Position numbers and translations under genes: made by a program
Source: Macrothele yani
Taxonomy: Eukaryota; Arthropoda; Arachnida; Araneae; Macrothelidae
Length of the DNA: 64,000 nt
Assembly (NCBI GenBank): GCA_039090855.1
Contig: CM077022.1
Coordinates: 73,246,971-73,310,970, forward strand
Direction of reading: 5' to 3'
Part shown: positions 11,401-22,558 of the stretch, one piece after another
Position numbering within the stretch: the first letter of the stretch is position 1
Layout: each line of letters opens with the position of its first letter
The notes under the pieces: generated by a model
What the model was told of the DNA's origin: nothing
The model's input: the letters and a program-made list of their open reading frames with translations, nothing else
Database searches by the model: none

Positions 11401-12238
11401 CATTTGTTTCCGCACCACTTCCAATTTCTTCAACGAATGTGGACAAATTGGCCTGTTTACACTCTGCTTTGAAACGTTTATTTCCAATTTTTGTTTCTTC
11501 ATCGGGTCTCATTCCTCAAGCGTCAGTTCCTTTATCCCTCCCGTTTGCTTTATCCCACCCGTCTGGGCCAGTGTTACTTCACAACCTCCGGTCTAGTTTT
11601 ATTTATAAACACTTGTTGTTGGGTTCGACTTCTCCAATTTCCATCCCGTCAATTCCCCGGGGGTAGAACGGGCGGTGTGGAGTGCTCCGCACCGCACCGT
11701 TGGCCTCCCGGAGGAGCGTGACATACAGTGGAGATTTTTGATGGACAGACTCCCAACACCGGAAAGGCTGGCCAGATGGGGTCTCAGAACCTCCTCGGAC
11801 TGCCCCTTCTGCGGTGTTTTCGGGGACACTTTCCACATTTATAACGCATGCTGTGTATTAGATCCGTTATTTCAACTTCTAAACATCCTTGTAGGCAAAG
11901 TGTGTCCTCACATGCACTCTCGTCATGAATTCAATTATTTGGTCCCTCGTGACAGGGTTACACAGCATCGACCGAACATCTGCTCGTATTTTTTTGTGTT
12001 AGCAAAATTTTCAATTCATGGATTTTGGCAATCAATAAGACACATTTCTCCTACCTCTTCCATTGCTGAAGTGGGTAACCTTTTGCAACTTCGTTTTCAA
12101 AATGCATTAACTACACGTCTGTCATCGGAATATGCAACCCACTCTTGTAACTCTAGTCAAGGGATCTTTCATTCTGAGTGGTCCCCGGGATCAACTTGGT
12201 ATGAAGTATCTAACCGAATTGTTCATCTAACCGTGTAA
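8408..12238 (+). pseudogene. ORF2 of Tx1-A: APE endonuclease, RT, C-terminal CCHC
   Basis: ORF2 supplies the nickase and polymerase for target-primed reverse transcription. ATG 8408 (MSKQVNFSSFNCRG) overlaps the end of ORF1 by 17 nt. The endonuclease has NCRG (8438), LQETNC (about 8537) and DHSIC (about 9125); the GDFNC box near 8857 is shifted by an indel. The RT spans about 9760-10560 with LPKKGDLLDLNNWRPI (9954), QAFDR (10204), GIRQGCPLSGQ (about 10365) and YADD (about 10505). The C-terminal motif CPFC...H...C starts at 11801. Lesions: TAA at 8453 within a new palindrome, frameshifts near 8859, 10257 and 11660, and a stop near 10472. The order and spacing are those of a normal ORF2. Confidence 0.87.
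8450..8499. repeat. Perfect 23-bp inverted repeat in the endonuclease domain
   Basis: The left arm 8450-8472 and right arm 8477-8499 are exact reverse complements around the 4-nt loop AGAA. The right arm encodes normal EFANSLAYED-type protein sequence found in homologous copies. The left arm is extra sequence that introduces TAA at 8453-8455. Confidence 0.95.
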
Positions 12239-13790
12239 AGCGGAGCAGACAGAGGTGATGCGCGTGGCTTTGTGAGCTGCCCGTGGGTCTTCAGCGTAGA
12301 TCTGCTTGCCCATAGCTGCTTCTCCGTTTAAAGATTCTTTGTTAATTTTTTTTGTGTGTGTGTATGTAATGTCACAAGTTCATCTTTCCTTTATAGTGTA
12401 TTAAGTGTACGGTATATTTCCTCATACTGAGGATTAAATGGAGTTCTTTGCGACTTGAATTGGTCTTCCTCCAATAGTATATAGGGTGTGCTTTCCATCT
12501 TTAAGAATGCCATTTGTTTTTTAAGCACTTACAATTTGTTGCATATAGTCAGTTTACCTGGGTTTCGTTCATAAGTGTGTAATGTGCCTTTCGTCCTAAA
12601 ATTGAAGTTCATTGTTTGCCCCTAACAAACGCAATTTCAGTTAGGCAACAATCTAACTACAGCAGTTGGTCGGAATTACGTAGAAGTTTAAGCTCGTAAA
12701 AACGCATGAGTTTACTAATTATTAACCATTATCATTAGTCAAATAATACTACTTGTCATTGCATTTTGAAGGAGAGCCACAAAGGAGGTGGTTTTGCCTC
12801 CAGTTCTAACACCGAGGCACTTTCATAGCCCTGATATGTGATAATCATAAAGTAAGAAGTTTGCAATAGTGCACTTCTAGAGAAACATCAATTGTGTCTT
12901 TTTCGCTGCTTCACTTCATCTTAGATTTCATATCATGTGCGGTTTTTTTCATATGTCTAGGAGTCAGCATACAACGAATGTTCAAATAGATGCTTTGTCA
13001 ACTGATTGTATATATCTATACTTATTAAACTTAAATTTGTATTGTAGAAGATCATATTTGAATACGTACATTTGCATTGTATCATTGAATGGCGATCAAT
13101 CATGTATGACTGTTCCTCACTTAATTAGTTCAGTAGTGGGAACGCAAATGAACTGTAGGTGTGTACATGTGACTGGAGACGGCTCACGACAAATGTTTTA
13201 GCGTGAGGCTTTGTGAACTGTCTGTATTTATCTTTACACATAAAACTTAAACTTGAATTGTTTAAAATAATATTTTGAATCCGTATATTTGCATTTTTTT
13301 AATGGTGATTGATCATGTTTAGTTATAATGCAACTCAACTAATTAGGAAAATCGACAATTCTGTACATATCTGTCTTTATTTACATGTGAGTTTGCTACT
13401 CATAACAGGAGTCATAAATAGTTGCGTTTCGCAACACTTTTCTACAAATGTAGATATCTTGTTTAGTGATCTTATTGTCAAAATTCCATATGGAAGGTTC
13501 AGTGTCAATCATATTCATTTAACATATGACACTGGTGAAATGCAATTTGTAACTTTATCATAGTTTAATTTTGTAACTTGTATAAAATATATATTGTTCA
13601 CTGCATGAGTCACAGGTGAGACTATAATCGTCACATTTCCATCGTTTAAATTTTGTAATTTATCACAGCGTGGGCATGTGTGCTTGCAGAGTTATTGTTG
13701 TATGTATTTTTAACTAATTGAGGCCGTGTGGTCTCACATTTGTTATTTTTAAATAAACTAAGTATGGTGAGCCATACTTACAGTTCGTAT
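12239..13790 (+). other. 3' UTR of Tx1-A with internal tandem duplication
   Basis: Non-coding AT-rich sequence. A stretch near 12989-13112 recurs in diverged form near 13208-13330 (period about 220 bp): GCTTTGT.AACTG.TTGTAT, TTAAACTTAAA and TACGTACATTTGCATT-like text appears in both. AATAAACTAAG at 13752 is a possible polyadenylation signal. Confidence 0.65.
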
Positions 13791-13896
13791 CTCTCTCCCT
13801 TCCCTGGAACCAGTGATTCTAAATTAGGGACGGGCGACTGCTTATAGCCCATTGAGGTGCTCACGGTGCTCGTTAAACCTTGAATAAAAAAAAAAT
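13791..13896 (+). mobile_element. SINE-1 copy, 3' half (continuation of 6122-6238)
   Basis: It begins with the duplicated CTCTCTCCCT and runs on through the shared body (TAAATTAGGGACGGGCGACT, GCTCGTTAAACC) to an A-rich tail. It ends at the right PLE duplication, 13897-13909. Confidence 0.92.
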
Positions 13897-14260
13897 CCAT
13901 CACTCTTGTAAATTGTGATTATGAGACAACATATTATGTTCATTATCTTAGGACTCTAATTACGAATAACTTTCCTTATGTGTTATTCTTTGAGTTCGCG
14001 GGGTTTGGTTTCAAATAACACCTGCATACGAATACAAAGACGCGCCTGTAACATTGCGCATTGCACCAATGTAACATTGCGGTCACAATATAAGATAGTT
14101 GTAACTTGCTTGGACTTCTGGTTTTAATTCATCTGAGGATGGGATCCGCTGCGGAACCCGAAAGGTCTTATGTGGTTTTTATTGGAAGGGTTTTATTGGA
14201 TACTGGTGATTAAAGTGTTTTTAAGTATCGGTGTTTTAATATCACTTCTTCCCATCGTGC
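13897..14260 (+). other. 3' untranslated region of the Penelope-like element
   Basis: Continuity with 6121 is shown by the duplicated CCATCACTCTTGT. A short structured motif at 14131-14160, CTGAGGA followed by a GGG/CCC stem and GAAA, resembles a hammerhead ribozyme core. PLEs are known to carry such ribozymes, but this one is degenerate. The 3' limit is uncertain. Confidence 0.5.
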
Positions 14261-14599
14261 AAGAATAGGTTTAATTCAATTCATCTCATTAAATAAATCA
14301 ATATTAAGGAATACCTTGTACTTAAAACATAAATTTTCCAATAGTAATCAAGATTTTTAAATTTCGTTTATACTTTTTTTTCATTTATACGTTTTCCCTA
14401 GAAAATCGTATAACAAAGGTTCTGTTGTAGTTTTAATTAAACGAAAAACTTTAACTTGTATGGCTCCCCCCCCCATTATAATAATACGGACTTAAGGTTT
14501 ATATCACCTCCATGCATATCCAGTTATATTCTTACACATTTATTTAAAAATAAAATACCACACAATATGTGCAGACAAACAAACGAAAAAACAAAGATG
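14261..14599. other. AT-rich spacer, nothing recognised
   Basis: No repeats or motif-bearing open frames are seen. A run of C occurs at 14466-14474. Confidence 0.5.
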
Positions 14600-14610
14600 A
14601 GCTTTAACAG

Positions 14611-15159
14611 GCAGTCCCGGAGGCGCAGTGGTCTATGCGCTGGCTTATGACCATTCGTCCGAGATGGGGCTGGGTTCGAATCCCGGTGAGGCATGGATGT
14701 TGTGCTTGTCTTGCGGCGCTGGCTCTCTTCCTTCTCTGGAACCAGTGACCCTAAATGATCAAATGATCATAAGTAGAGGATTTTAGGAAGGGAGTGTCTG
14801 ACCCCAGGTCTTAAACAACCCTTAGAAATAGGAAGCTAGGAGATTTGGGCTAGAGCGCCCGATAGGAAAGTGACACGGAAGCGAAGTAGAAAGGGGGAGG
14901 AAGACGCCCTTATTTATTACCGGGGGACCAGTTCCCGGGGTCCGACGGCTTAACGTGCCCATCTGACGCACGGCGGATATTTAGTGGATCGAGCGCTCGT
15001 ACCTGTCTGGGATCGAACCTGAGGTCCTTTCCGTGGCAGTCACGAACGTTGCCCACTAGGCCATCCGCGGCCAGTGACCCTAAATTAGGGACGGGCGACT
15101 ACTTATATAGCCCATTGAGTTGCTCACGGTGGTCGTTAAACTCCCAGTAAAAAGAAAAA
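14611..15159 (+). mobile_element. SINE-1 copy split by a SINE-2 copy
   Basis: The SINE-1 head and body occupy 14611-14756 and the tail 15071-15159. The flanking duplication AGCTTTAACAG is at 14600-14610 and 15160-15170. The head has an intact A box (AGGCGCAGTGG) and B box (GGTTCGAATCC). Confidence 0.9.
14757..15070 (-). mobile_element. SINE-2 copy (different tRNA-derived family), nested
   Basis: On the minus strand it starts with a tRNA-like head carrying an A box (TGGCCTAGTGG) and B box (GGTTCGATCCC), followed by about 220 bp of unrelated body. The 15-bp duplication CCAGTGACCCTAAAT at 14742-14756 and 15071-15085 shows insertion into SINE-1. The far end has a short ATGATCA-type repeat instead of poly(A). 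Only one copy of this family was recognised here. Confidence 0.85.
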
Positions 15160-15170
15160 AGCTTTAACAG

Positions 15171-16051
15171 TAGCATACAATTACACAAACTGTTTTTGAT
15201 CTTTTAACAATGAAAGTAGTTAATTCGCTATTTAGATGAACAAATTCAGAAAGTTGCGGTGTTTTGAATACACACTCCAAAACATTGTAGCATTTTTTTT
15301 TATTTCCTTAGCAAGTTTAAATATAGTCTTACGCCACCTTCGCTTTGCCAAGGAAGAAAAAATGCGCAGGATGTATAAAAAATGGTAGCAAAAACTAAGA
15401 AACTATCTCAGACAAACATAAATGAATGCATCCACACCCGCGTGTGGTTGGCGTCTAAATATAAATCCTTTATTAAAACGCTTGACGCATTCTTACATTA
15501 CATTCTCTCAGTATCGGAGTGCCAAATGATAAATGCCTACCGAGGGATACGAAAAAATAATTCCTTACTAAATAAAAAAAAAAATGGTGGTATTCACAAA
15601 GAGCAAAACTTAGATATGACATTATAAAGGATCATGAAGTCGTTTGGGTTTTTATGTTTTACGTTCCCGATATAAACGCTGCGGGCCCGGCTCGGAAACT
15701 GACGGAAATAAACCTAGTTGTCGTTCGCACAAAAAGCACCTGTCTTCACGAATGGCTATAAGACTATTTCGGGATAAAGTAAAATGATGCACCACTATGG
15801 CCCTTGACTTATTATATTTACACCGGCAATACTTAGTTGCCTGAATAAAGAACAGCGTGGGAAATTCATATACAAAAGACAGGGGAAAAGAACCAATTGG
15901 CAACAGAATTATTAATCAGCAAAAAGCTAATTAATCGGACAGGATCAAACAAAACTAACAGCCACCATGACGTACGAACACTAGCTAAGAAAGATATTCA
16001 ATAAGTTATTCCGACCACATCGCTACATCATTCTTGGAGGCTGTCACTTCT
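15171..16051. other. Spacer, no supported gene
   Basis: Two short frames occur, 15382-15627 (+) and 15652-15903 (-), without recognisable domains or conserved context. Nothing else is identified. Confidence 0.5.
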
Positions 16052-16363
16052 TATCAGTACCTAGCAAAAACAGTTTTGCTGGGCCAGCACTCTGTTGCCG
16101 CTGCCCAAAGGTCAATAAAAGGTCCCGGCGGCCACGACATGGCGACATGGGCCAGGAGTTCGGCCCAGCAGCGGGCCAACAATAGCACCCCTGTGTTTTG
16201 TGTGCTCTGTCGTTTAACTTTTTGTGCGTGCCTTCAAGACGAAGGTTGTATCTTTCATTTAAGACATCTCCCGAGTCGGTGAGTACTATTTTCAATTAGC
16301 TATCAGCACTTTATTTTCTCGACCAGTTGGTCGTTTTTACTAAATTAGGCCTCGCCATCGGCG

Positions 16364-18234
16364 ATGGCGACTGCTGATAAGAGCAGAATTCCCGCTCTCG
16401 TCACAGCTTCTCCTACTACGTCGATCCTTATCTCTGACGGAGCAAACCAATCAGCGTCCGTCCTTGATGATAGGGAATATCGTCCTCCTCCTGATGCCTA
16501 TTGCTCTTCTTCTTCTACGCTTCAACTCTCTGACTCCACCACCCCTCCTGGTGGTGAGGCTATGACGTTCGTTCCTGATGCTACCGATGACGTAATGGAT
16601 ATCTCTGAGGGCGTTGCTTCTCTGCCCTCGGTAGCCCTGCCCAGCGTTGTGTCAGCTCCTTCATCCAGCGCTGCACCTCTGCCTTCCAATGGAGGATTGC
16701 CTTCCCGCTCTTATTCTAGCGTTACCTCAGGTGCGTCCCTTCCGACGCAATCGACTCGCCTTCCCCTTGCAGATGCCCATGTCCAGATACATGGTGACTC
16801 ACTTCAATTGGACGTTCCGCACTTCTCACCCGCTGCGCAGGAACTTCACTCCACCCGCGAGTTGGGAGTGTGCCTAGATGCTCTTCCGAATACACCGCTG
16901 AAAGTCTATTGTGATACGCTCCTTGCTTTTCTTCCAGCCGGAGCCATTACTCACCTCACCCGCCGGCCGCGGACGGTGATTGTTTATTTCACATCCAAAG
17001 AGCATGCAGACACGCTTCTAAACTTTGGTCTTGACCTGGGAGACCACCACCTGGAAGCTGAACTGATTTCCAGGCGCCCTGTTCAGGTCTCCTTGCATCC
17101 GGTGCCCCCGAAATCTCGGATGCGATGATATGTACTGCACTTAGTAAGTGTGGTAAGATTGTTGGTCCTGTTATCACACATTCAGCTGCGCCCAAGGATC
17201 CTGCAAATAAGAATGTTCGTAGTTTTCGCCGGAGTGTTCGACTCATCTTTCCATCAGAGGAGCATCTCCGTAAGTTCCCACGGATCTTAAACGTCCGATG
17301 TGGGCAGCTCTCCTACAGAATTGACATGCTAACATCAGAACACTGTGCTAATTGCAAAGAACTTGGGCATCAGCGTGCTCGATGCCCCAACAACCAGTAT
17401 CCAGCTCCCACGGCTTCTACAGTGCCTACCGCCTCTAAGCAGCCTCCTGCTACATCTCGCTCTCGACCTGCACCGTCTTCAAATGTGCCAACTGCCCCAG
17501 GGCCGAGTTACACAAAAAGTATATCTACAGCCTCTCGTCCACGAGCGTCTTTTGATGCTGATCTCACCTCCCACCTTCAATTTCCAGTGCTCACCTCACC
17601 TATTACTCCTCATCCCGTGGCAACATCGGGAGACTTCGCCGCTGGTTTCCCACCAGTCTTCACTGTTGGTGTCTCCGAGTGTGACGGCGGTGCCGATAAC
17701 TCCTCTGACTCTGCGTCAGCTTCCCGAGCATCGTCGCTCCCTGGAAAACGAATTTCTGGCACTCGTACAGGTACCCGACGTAAGAGGAAGAAGAAGAAAT
17801 CTTCCTCTGCGGATGGGCAACCGTTCCGTACTACCAAATCTTCAGGAGATATCTCTCCCTCTCCTGCGCCAACAGAAATTGAAAGGGACACTGATGATGA
17901 TGGGTCTCCGCCTTCGTTTGAGGTCTTTTCAAGTGTTCTCTCCAAATGTGGTGCTCCTTCAGAACCTCTCAATCTTGGAGATTACTATCAGTTTTGCACC
18001 CACACCACGAACCTGGAGTCGACGTATGACTACCTCCGAGAGCGCGAAGACATTCTTCCCGCGCTGCTCCTGCAAGCCGGATGCATTGCTAAGTACCTTC
18101 GTGGGTTTGTTCATGACCCCCTGCACCACTCATGGACCCTTGGCTGCGTAAACCGATTACAACAACTCCTGAAAGTTGCTCCGCGACTCCTCCAACCAAC
18201 GACTGACCAGTCCATTCAAGGTCACGACCCTTAA
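16364..18234 (+). pseudogene. ORF1 of Tx1-B (zinc-knuckle RNA-binding protein)
   Basis: ATG 16364 opens a Ser/Pro-rich N-terminus. A globular region with LDALPNTPLKVYCDTLLAF and FLPAGAIT follows (about 16880-17110). A single-base loss near 17112 shifts the frame, and the protein resumes from about 17119 with ICTALSKCGKIVGPV. The CCHC knuckle CANCKELGHQRARC at 17344-17385 is intact. A basic patch, RRKRKKKK, lies near 17780, and a C-terminal conserved block runs to the TAA at 18234. ORF2 overlaps the last 59 nt in another frame. Apart from that frameshift the gene is whole. Confidence 0.85.
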
Positions 18235-21200
18235 TTGCAGAGGGTTCGCTAGCCCCCTAGCGAATGCTCTTGTAATGGAAGACCTCTCGCCCCTCGGGGC
18301 CGATTTGTTACTACTACAAGAAACAAACTGCCATTCCTCCACTCTGTTTACTCGCTGGCGTGCTAGCGATTATGTGTTCCATCATGCTTTCCGCTACTCA
18401 TCTCATGGTGGACTTGCTATCGGAATACATCAACATTTCCGATCCACCCTCACTGCACTCTCAGTGCAGAACTTATGCCGAGATTTACTCCAGCAAGTCT
18501 CCTTCACAGTTGGCGGAGCTCGATTTCACATCTTTAATGTGTATATTCCCTGCACCTCTATTCATTTATCCATCTTGTTCACCAAACTCCGTAAAGCTCT
18601 CTCGAAAGTCTCACCTTCGGATCGTGTGCTCTTGGGTGGAGACTTCAATTGCACCCTTGACCCGGCTCTGGATCGCTCTCCTTCGTCACGAGAGCGTCGG
18701 ACGGATCTCGTCGCACTACTCCATGACCTTGTTGCTGATTTCTCCTTCACCGATGCTTATAGGCGCCTTCATCCACAAGAGACCTCACACACGTGGCGCT
18801 CGTCTGGGAGTCAGCTTCCATCAACTGCACGCTTGGATCGGGTTTACGTTTCCACACCGCTTCTTGCGTCTATTACCGAGTTGCAACATCAACCTACTGC
18901 TTCCTCAGACCACTGCACGGTCACCCTCACAGTGTTTGTTGCGGCGTCACTCCCTCGGACTGTTCGTCCGTGGACATTTGACTCCAATCTCCTCACTGAT
19001 CCTGAATTTTGTGCCTCTGTCCGTTCTTTTCTCGCTGCTCGTCGCGCAGGGTTGCATTCCGCACCCTGTACCTTGACGTATTGGCTTCGTGTCAAGCATC
19101 AGCTCCTCTTACATATCAAGCAACTTTCCTTCACCATGAAGACTTCTAGTCAGATGCGCCTCGATCACGCCAGGCAGATGCTCACACTGATTGGGTTATC
19201 AGATCCGCTTTTTCCAGCATATCAGGCGGAGCTCCAGGCTTTGCTGAAACCTCTTGCGCAGCAAGCACTTTTACGTCTGCGCATTAAACATCTCAATCCG
19301 GAGGAATGCACCTATGATTTTCTAACATCAATGGAATCTGCACGTAAGTCTTCTACCTCGCTTCGTCATCTTCGCCTCCCCTCTGGCGAAATCACATCCG
19401 ATTCGGCAGCGATTTGCTCTCACGTTCGTCAGTTCTATACCACCAAGTTCAGTGAAACTCCTCCCCCTTCTCCCTCTGCTCTCCCCCATCTTCCCAATAA
19501 CCTACCTCAAGTTCCGTCTCATCTTGCTCACACCCTGTCTCTTGCACTAACATCCACGGAGGTGTCCGACACCTTCTCTTCCCTTAACCCCCATGCCGCT
19601 CCGGGTCCGGACGGCCTCTCTTTTCCTTTTTACCGTGCGTTCTTGCCTCTTTTGTTGCCTTTTCTCCTCTCCGCTTTTTCTGCTGCATTTAACTGCTCCC
19701 CCTCCCGAGGAGTTTCACGGACGCACATGTGGTCCTATTTCCCAAGAAGGGTGACCCTCTTGACTTGGGAAATTGGCGCCCCATTTCTCTTCTCAATCAA
19801 GATTATAAACTCTATACTAAGCTTCTTTCCCGTCGACTAAACTCTATCCTCCCTCACATCCTTGCTGACTCTCAAACCTATACTGTTCCTGGCCGTTCTC
19901 TTTCCTCCAATGTTCAACTTCTTCGCGATCTCATTCATCTTGCCAAGACTCATTCTGAACCTCTTGCTCTCCTTTCCTTAGACCTCCGTTCCGCTTTCGA
20001 TAATATCTCACACGCCTATTTAACACAAACCCTGCTACACTTTGGCTTTCCTCCACAATTTGTCTCCGTTCTTCTCTCCCTCTACCGGGACGCCGTTTTC
20101 CATGTCAAGACGGCATCTTTTCTCACAGCACATGTTCCCTTCAAGCGGGGAGTTCGTCAGGGCTGCCCGCTTTCTGGTCAACTGTTTGCGATTGCCGTCG
20201 AGCCTTTTCTACGCTCTCTGCAAACATCTCTTCTAGCACAACTTCCACCACCAGTTGCCAGCTCACGGCATCACTCAGTAATTTACTCTGCTTATGCAGA
20301 TGACATCACCGTCTGCATTCGTAGCGACTCACAGTTCCAACTGCTTCGTCGTTTGTTCTCCGCATATGCTTCATGTTCTGCAGCTGAACTGAATACGTCT
20401 AAGAGCACTGGATTGTGGTGCGGGTCGTGGTCCAATCGCTTGGATGCTCCATGGGGGGCCACATGGTCATCCACTACCCAACGCTTCCTGGGTGTGCACT
20501 TAGGCGCACCACAAGCTACATCCAGTGCAACTCGCTCGGAACTCCATCCTCGCCTCCTCCGCACAGCTGCATTCTGGTGTCGTGCGCAGTTCTGTACGTC
20601 CTACTACCAGCGTGCAAATCTCACCAGGACATACCTTCTGTTCATCTGCAAGCATTCTTGGATTGCATCTACGACCCCGCTTTTCTGTCTCCAGGAGGTT
20701 ACACGCTGCCTTACTCGAGTAATGTGGGCGGGTCATCACTGGATTAACGTCCACAAGCTCTGTGCTCCTCCCTCCTATGGTGGTGCTGGCCTACCTGATG
20801 TCCCGCTGTGCTACAAAGCAAGCCGAGTGATCAACTTCATTCACCTCTTCACGGCTCCAGTGGCTTCCGCAGTTCAGGTACGTGACGTTCTTGCCTCCTT
20901 GCGTAACCCACATTTTTCCTTTCTTTCTTTAGTTCTCATGGATTGCTGTCCTTTCCCCCTCCAAACTCCCACCTGCATATTCTGAAGCCCTCATTCACCT
21001 TCGCTCTCTCCCCCTCATTCGCTCCACTCCCTCTTCAACTCTAGAGCTTCTTTCTGAACCCCTCTTCTTCAACTCCCTTGTTCATCCCCCCATCTCCCCT
21101 GTTTTTCATTCCCCTCTTGGCTCCGAGCAGGTGTAGTAACTGTACAAGACCTCACTAACTCGGATCTATCCTGGCGCCCTCTCTCTGGCCTCCCCCCTGC

Positions 21201-22015
21201 TATTCTCTCGTCCCCATCCGCCCATTTGGTCTATGACTCTCTGCTAACTGCACTTCTTTCGCTTTTCCCTGATCTTGTCTCCCCCACCGGTCTCGTCTCT
21301 GTCTTTTCTGCCCCTCTTCCGCTGCCGTTTTTCCTCCGACAAACTCGGTTCTTCCTCTCTCCTCTAAATCTCTTTATCGTTTTCTAGTGCACCTTGCCAC
21401 CCCTTCACCGCTTTCTATTCTGGAGGTTCCCCTGCTTCTCTTCCTCTTGTCTGGGCCGCTGCCCGCTCACCCTTATCTGCCCCTCTTGAAATTAATACCC
21501 ACTGGCTCTTTTTGCATAATCGCCTCCCTGTTCCGTATTTTCTCTTTCGCATGTCTCTTCTCTCCTCCCCTCTCTGCTCCTTCTGCGCACAGGAGGCAGA
21601 CGTTTCTCACGTGTACCTTTACTGTCCCATCCTGATGCCTCTCCTCCACCAGGCTTTCCGGATTGCCAGTCGCTCTTGTTCTCAAGATCTTCCGTTCACT
21701 GCCTACAGACATCTTCTTCTGCGGGCTCATCCACCTACAACTCTTCCTTCAGTATGTGCCTATCTTTTCGTGCTGGTTAAACACGTTATTTACGTATACC
21801 TTCAACAACTCCGCAGCATTTCCTCGCCGGTCTCTTTACACCAGGCCAGCGCAGCACTTTTGTGCCATTTTCAAGATCGATTGCTTTCTCGACTCCGCCT
21901 GGAGTACCAGTCGGCTTCTTCCAGTCGTCGAGAAGCCACCTTCTATGCTACCTGGGCGCCGGCCGCTCCATGGTTTGCGATTGATTCTGGACTGCTACAC
22001 CTATCAGTACCCTAG
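18176..22015 (+). pseudogene. ORF2 of Tx1-B: APE endonuclease, RT, C-terminal CCHC
   Basis: The frame is open from 18176 but has no ATG ahead of the first endonuclease motif, so the true start is unclear. Endonuclease: LNCRGF (18230), QETNC (about 18320), GGDFNC (about 18640), ARLDRVYV (about 18828) and SDHC (about 18905). A frameshift near 19710-19730 leads into RT: FPKKGDPLDLGNWRPIS (19735), SAFDN (about 19990), GVRQGCPLSGQL (about 20149) and YADD (20293-20304). A further frameshift near 20980 and stops around 21134 and 21385 fragment the linker. The C-terminal frame 21512-22015 carries CSFC...H...C (about 21577-21627). Confidence 0.87.
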
Positions 22016-22558
22016 GACATTCTACACCTCCTTTGCTGAGTTCCGTGGCACCCTGGTGGCCCTCCTCCACTCTACGACTCGTGCAATCCACATTACCGTT
22101 GAATTGTGAATGCTAATGCCATCTCAGTGTATTTTCATGCTTACTCGTGTACATTACTTACTTTCACCCCGCCTGTATTATGTTGCTTTGGTGCCCTCGT
22201 TAAATAACTTGCACAATTGTGCACGCTGTGTTTTTATCTCATGTATGTAATGTTTTACCTTCACGGCGATGTTTGTGCTGTTCTTTTTCTAATTGTGTAC
22301 TATTGTTTCGCCTGTGTTATCCTGTAAATCATGCCCAGCCAATGTCATGTGACACGATGTGTTTCTCTTTGTCACTTCTGCAATTTTTATTCAATAAGCT
22401 TTGCTTGCAGCATTTGTTATTCATCCCCATTGTCATTGCAGTGTATATACCATCATGTTTTTACCAGTTTTGTATTTTTTCCCAGTGAGACGCCCAATAC
22501 TGTACGTCTCCCTCTTATGTTTTCTTATGATAAATTAGAATAAAGCGATTTTGAAACC

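Larger units (their letters stand above)
6239..13790 (+). mobile_element. Tx1-like non-LTR retrotransposon, copy A
   Basis: This is a full-length two-ORF LINE of about 7.55 kb. It has a 10-bp target-site duplication, CTCTCTCCCT, at 6229-6238 and 13791-13800, and both duplicates lie within one SINE-1 copy. Layout: 5' UTR 6239-6442, ORF1 6443-8424, ORF2 8408-12238, and a long 3' UTR of about 1.55 kb. There is no poly(A) tail. The 3' end instead has AATAAA at 13752 and a 9-bp perfect stem-loop at 13759-13780. The assignment to the Tx1 clade (L1 superfamily) rests on the DLNNWRPISIL, DYKLYTKILALRL and AYADD-type RT signatures and the C-terminal CCHC motif. Both ORFs carry disabling lesions. Confidence 0.85.
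3841..14260 (+). mobile_element. Penelope-like retroelement (EN+), interrupted by SINE-1 and Tx1-A
   Basis: PLE coding sequence runs from about 3895 to 6084 and its 3' untranslated sequence resumes at 13897. Two insertions split it. A SINE-1 copy at 4123-4336 carries the 12-bp duplication ATGATATGCACA. A second SINE-1 copy begins at 6122, carries the 13-bp duplication CCATCACTCTTGT (6109-6121 and 13897-13909), and is itself split by Tx1-A. Joining across the duplications restores continuity between 6121 and 13910. Both outer limits are approximate because no terminal repeat could be recognised. The element is inactive: it has stops, a frameshift and these insertions. Confidence 0.75.
16059..22558 (+). 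mobile_element. Tx1-like non-LTR retrotransposon, copy B
   Basis: This LINE of about 6.5 kb comes from a lineage distinct from A and C. A possible 7-bp target-site duplication, TATCAGT, lies at 16052-16058 and 22559-22565, so the ends are tentative. Layout: 5' UTR about 300 bp, ORF1 16364-18234, ORF2 about 18176-22015, 3' UTR about 540 bp ending AATAAAGCGATTTTGAAA, with no poly(A). The coding region is richer in C and G at third positions than in copy C, consistent with a separate family. It is the least damaged Tx1 copy, with one frameshift in ORF1 and a few in ORF2. Confidence 0.82.

Noticed and set aside
17345..18151. 268-codon plus-strand frame inside Tx1-B
   Set aside because: It lies in another frame of ORF1, whose zinc knuckle and basic patch are in the neighbouring frame; its composition is an Ser/Leu/Pro-rich shadow.
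16059..22558. Telomere-specific LINE (TRAS/SART type)
   Set aside because: No TTAGG-type telomeric repeat flanks any Tx1 copy, and the RT signatures fit Tx1 better than R1.
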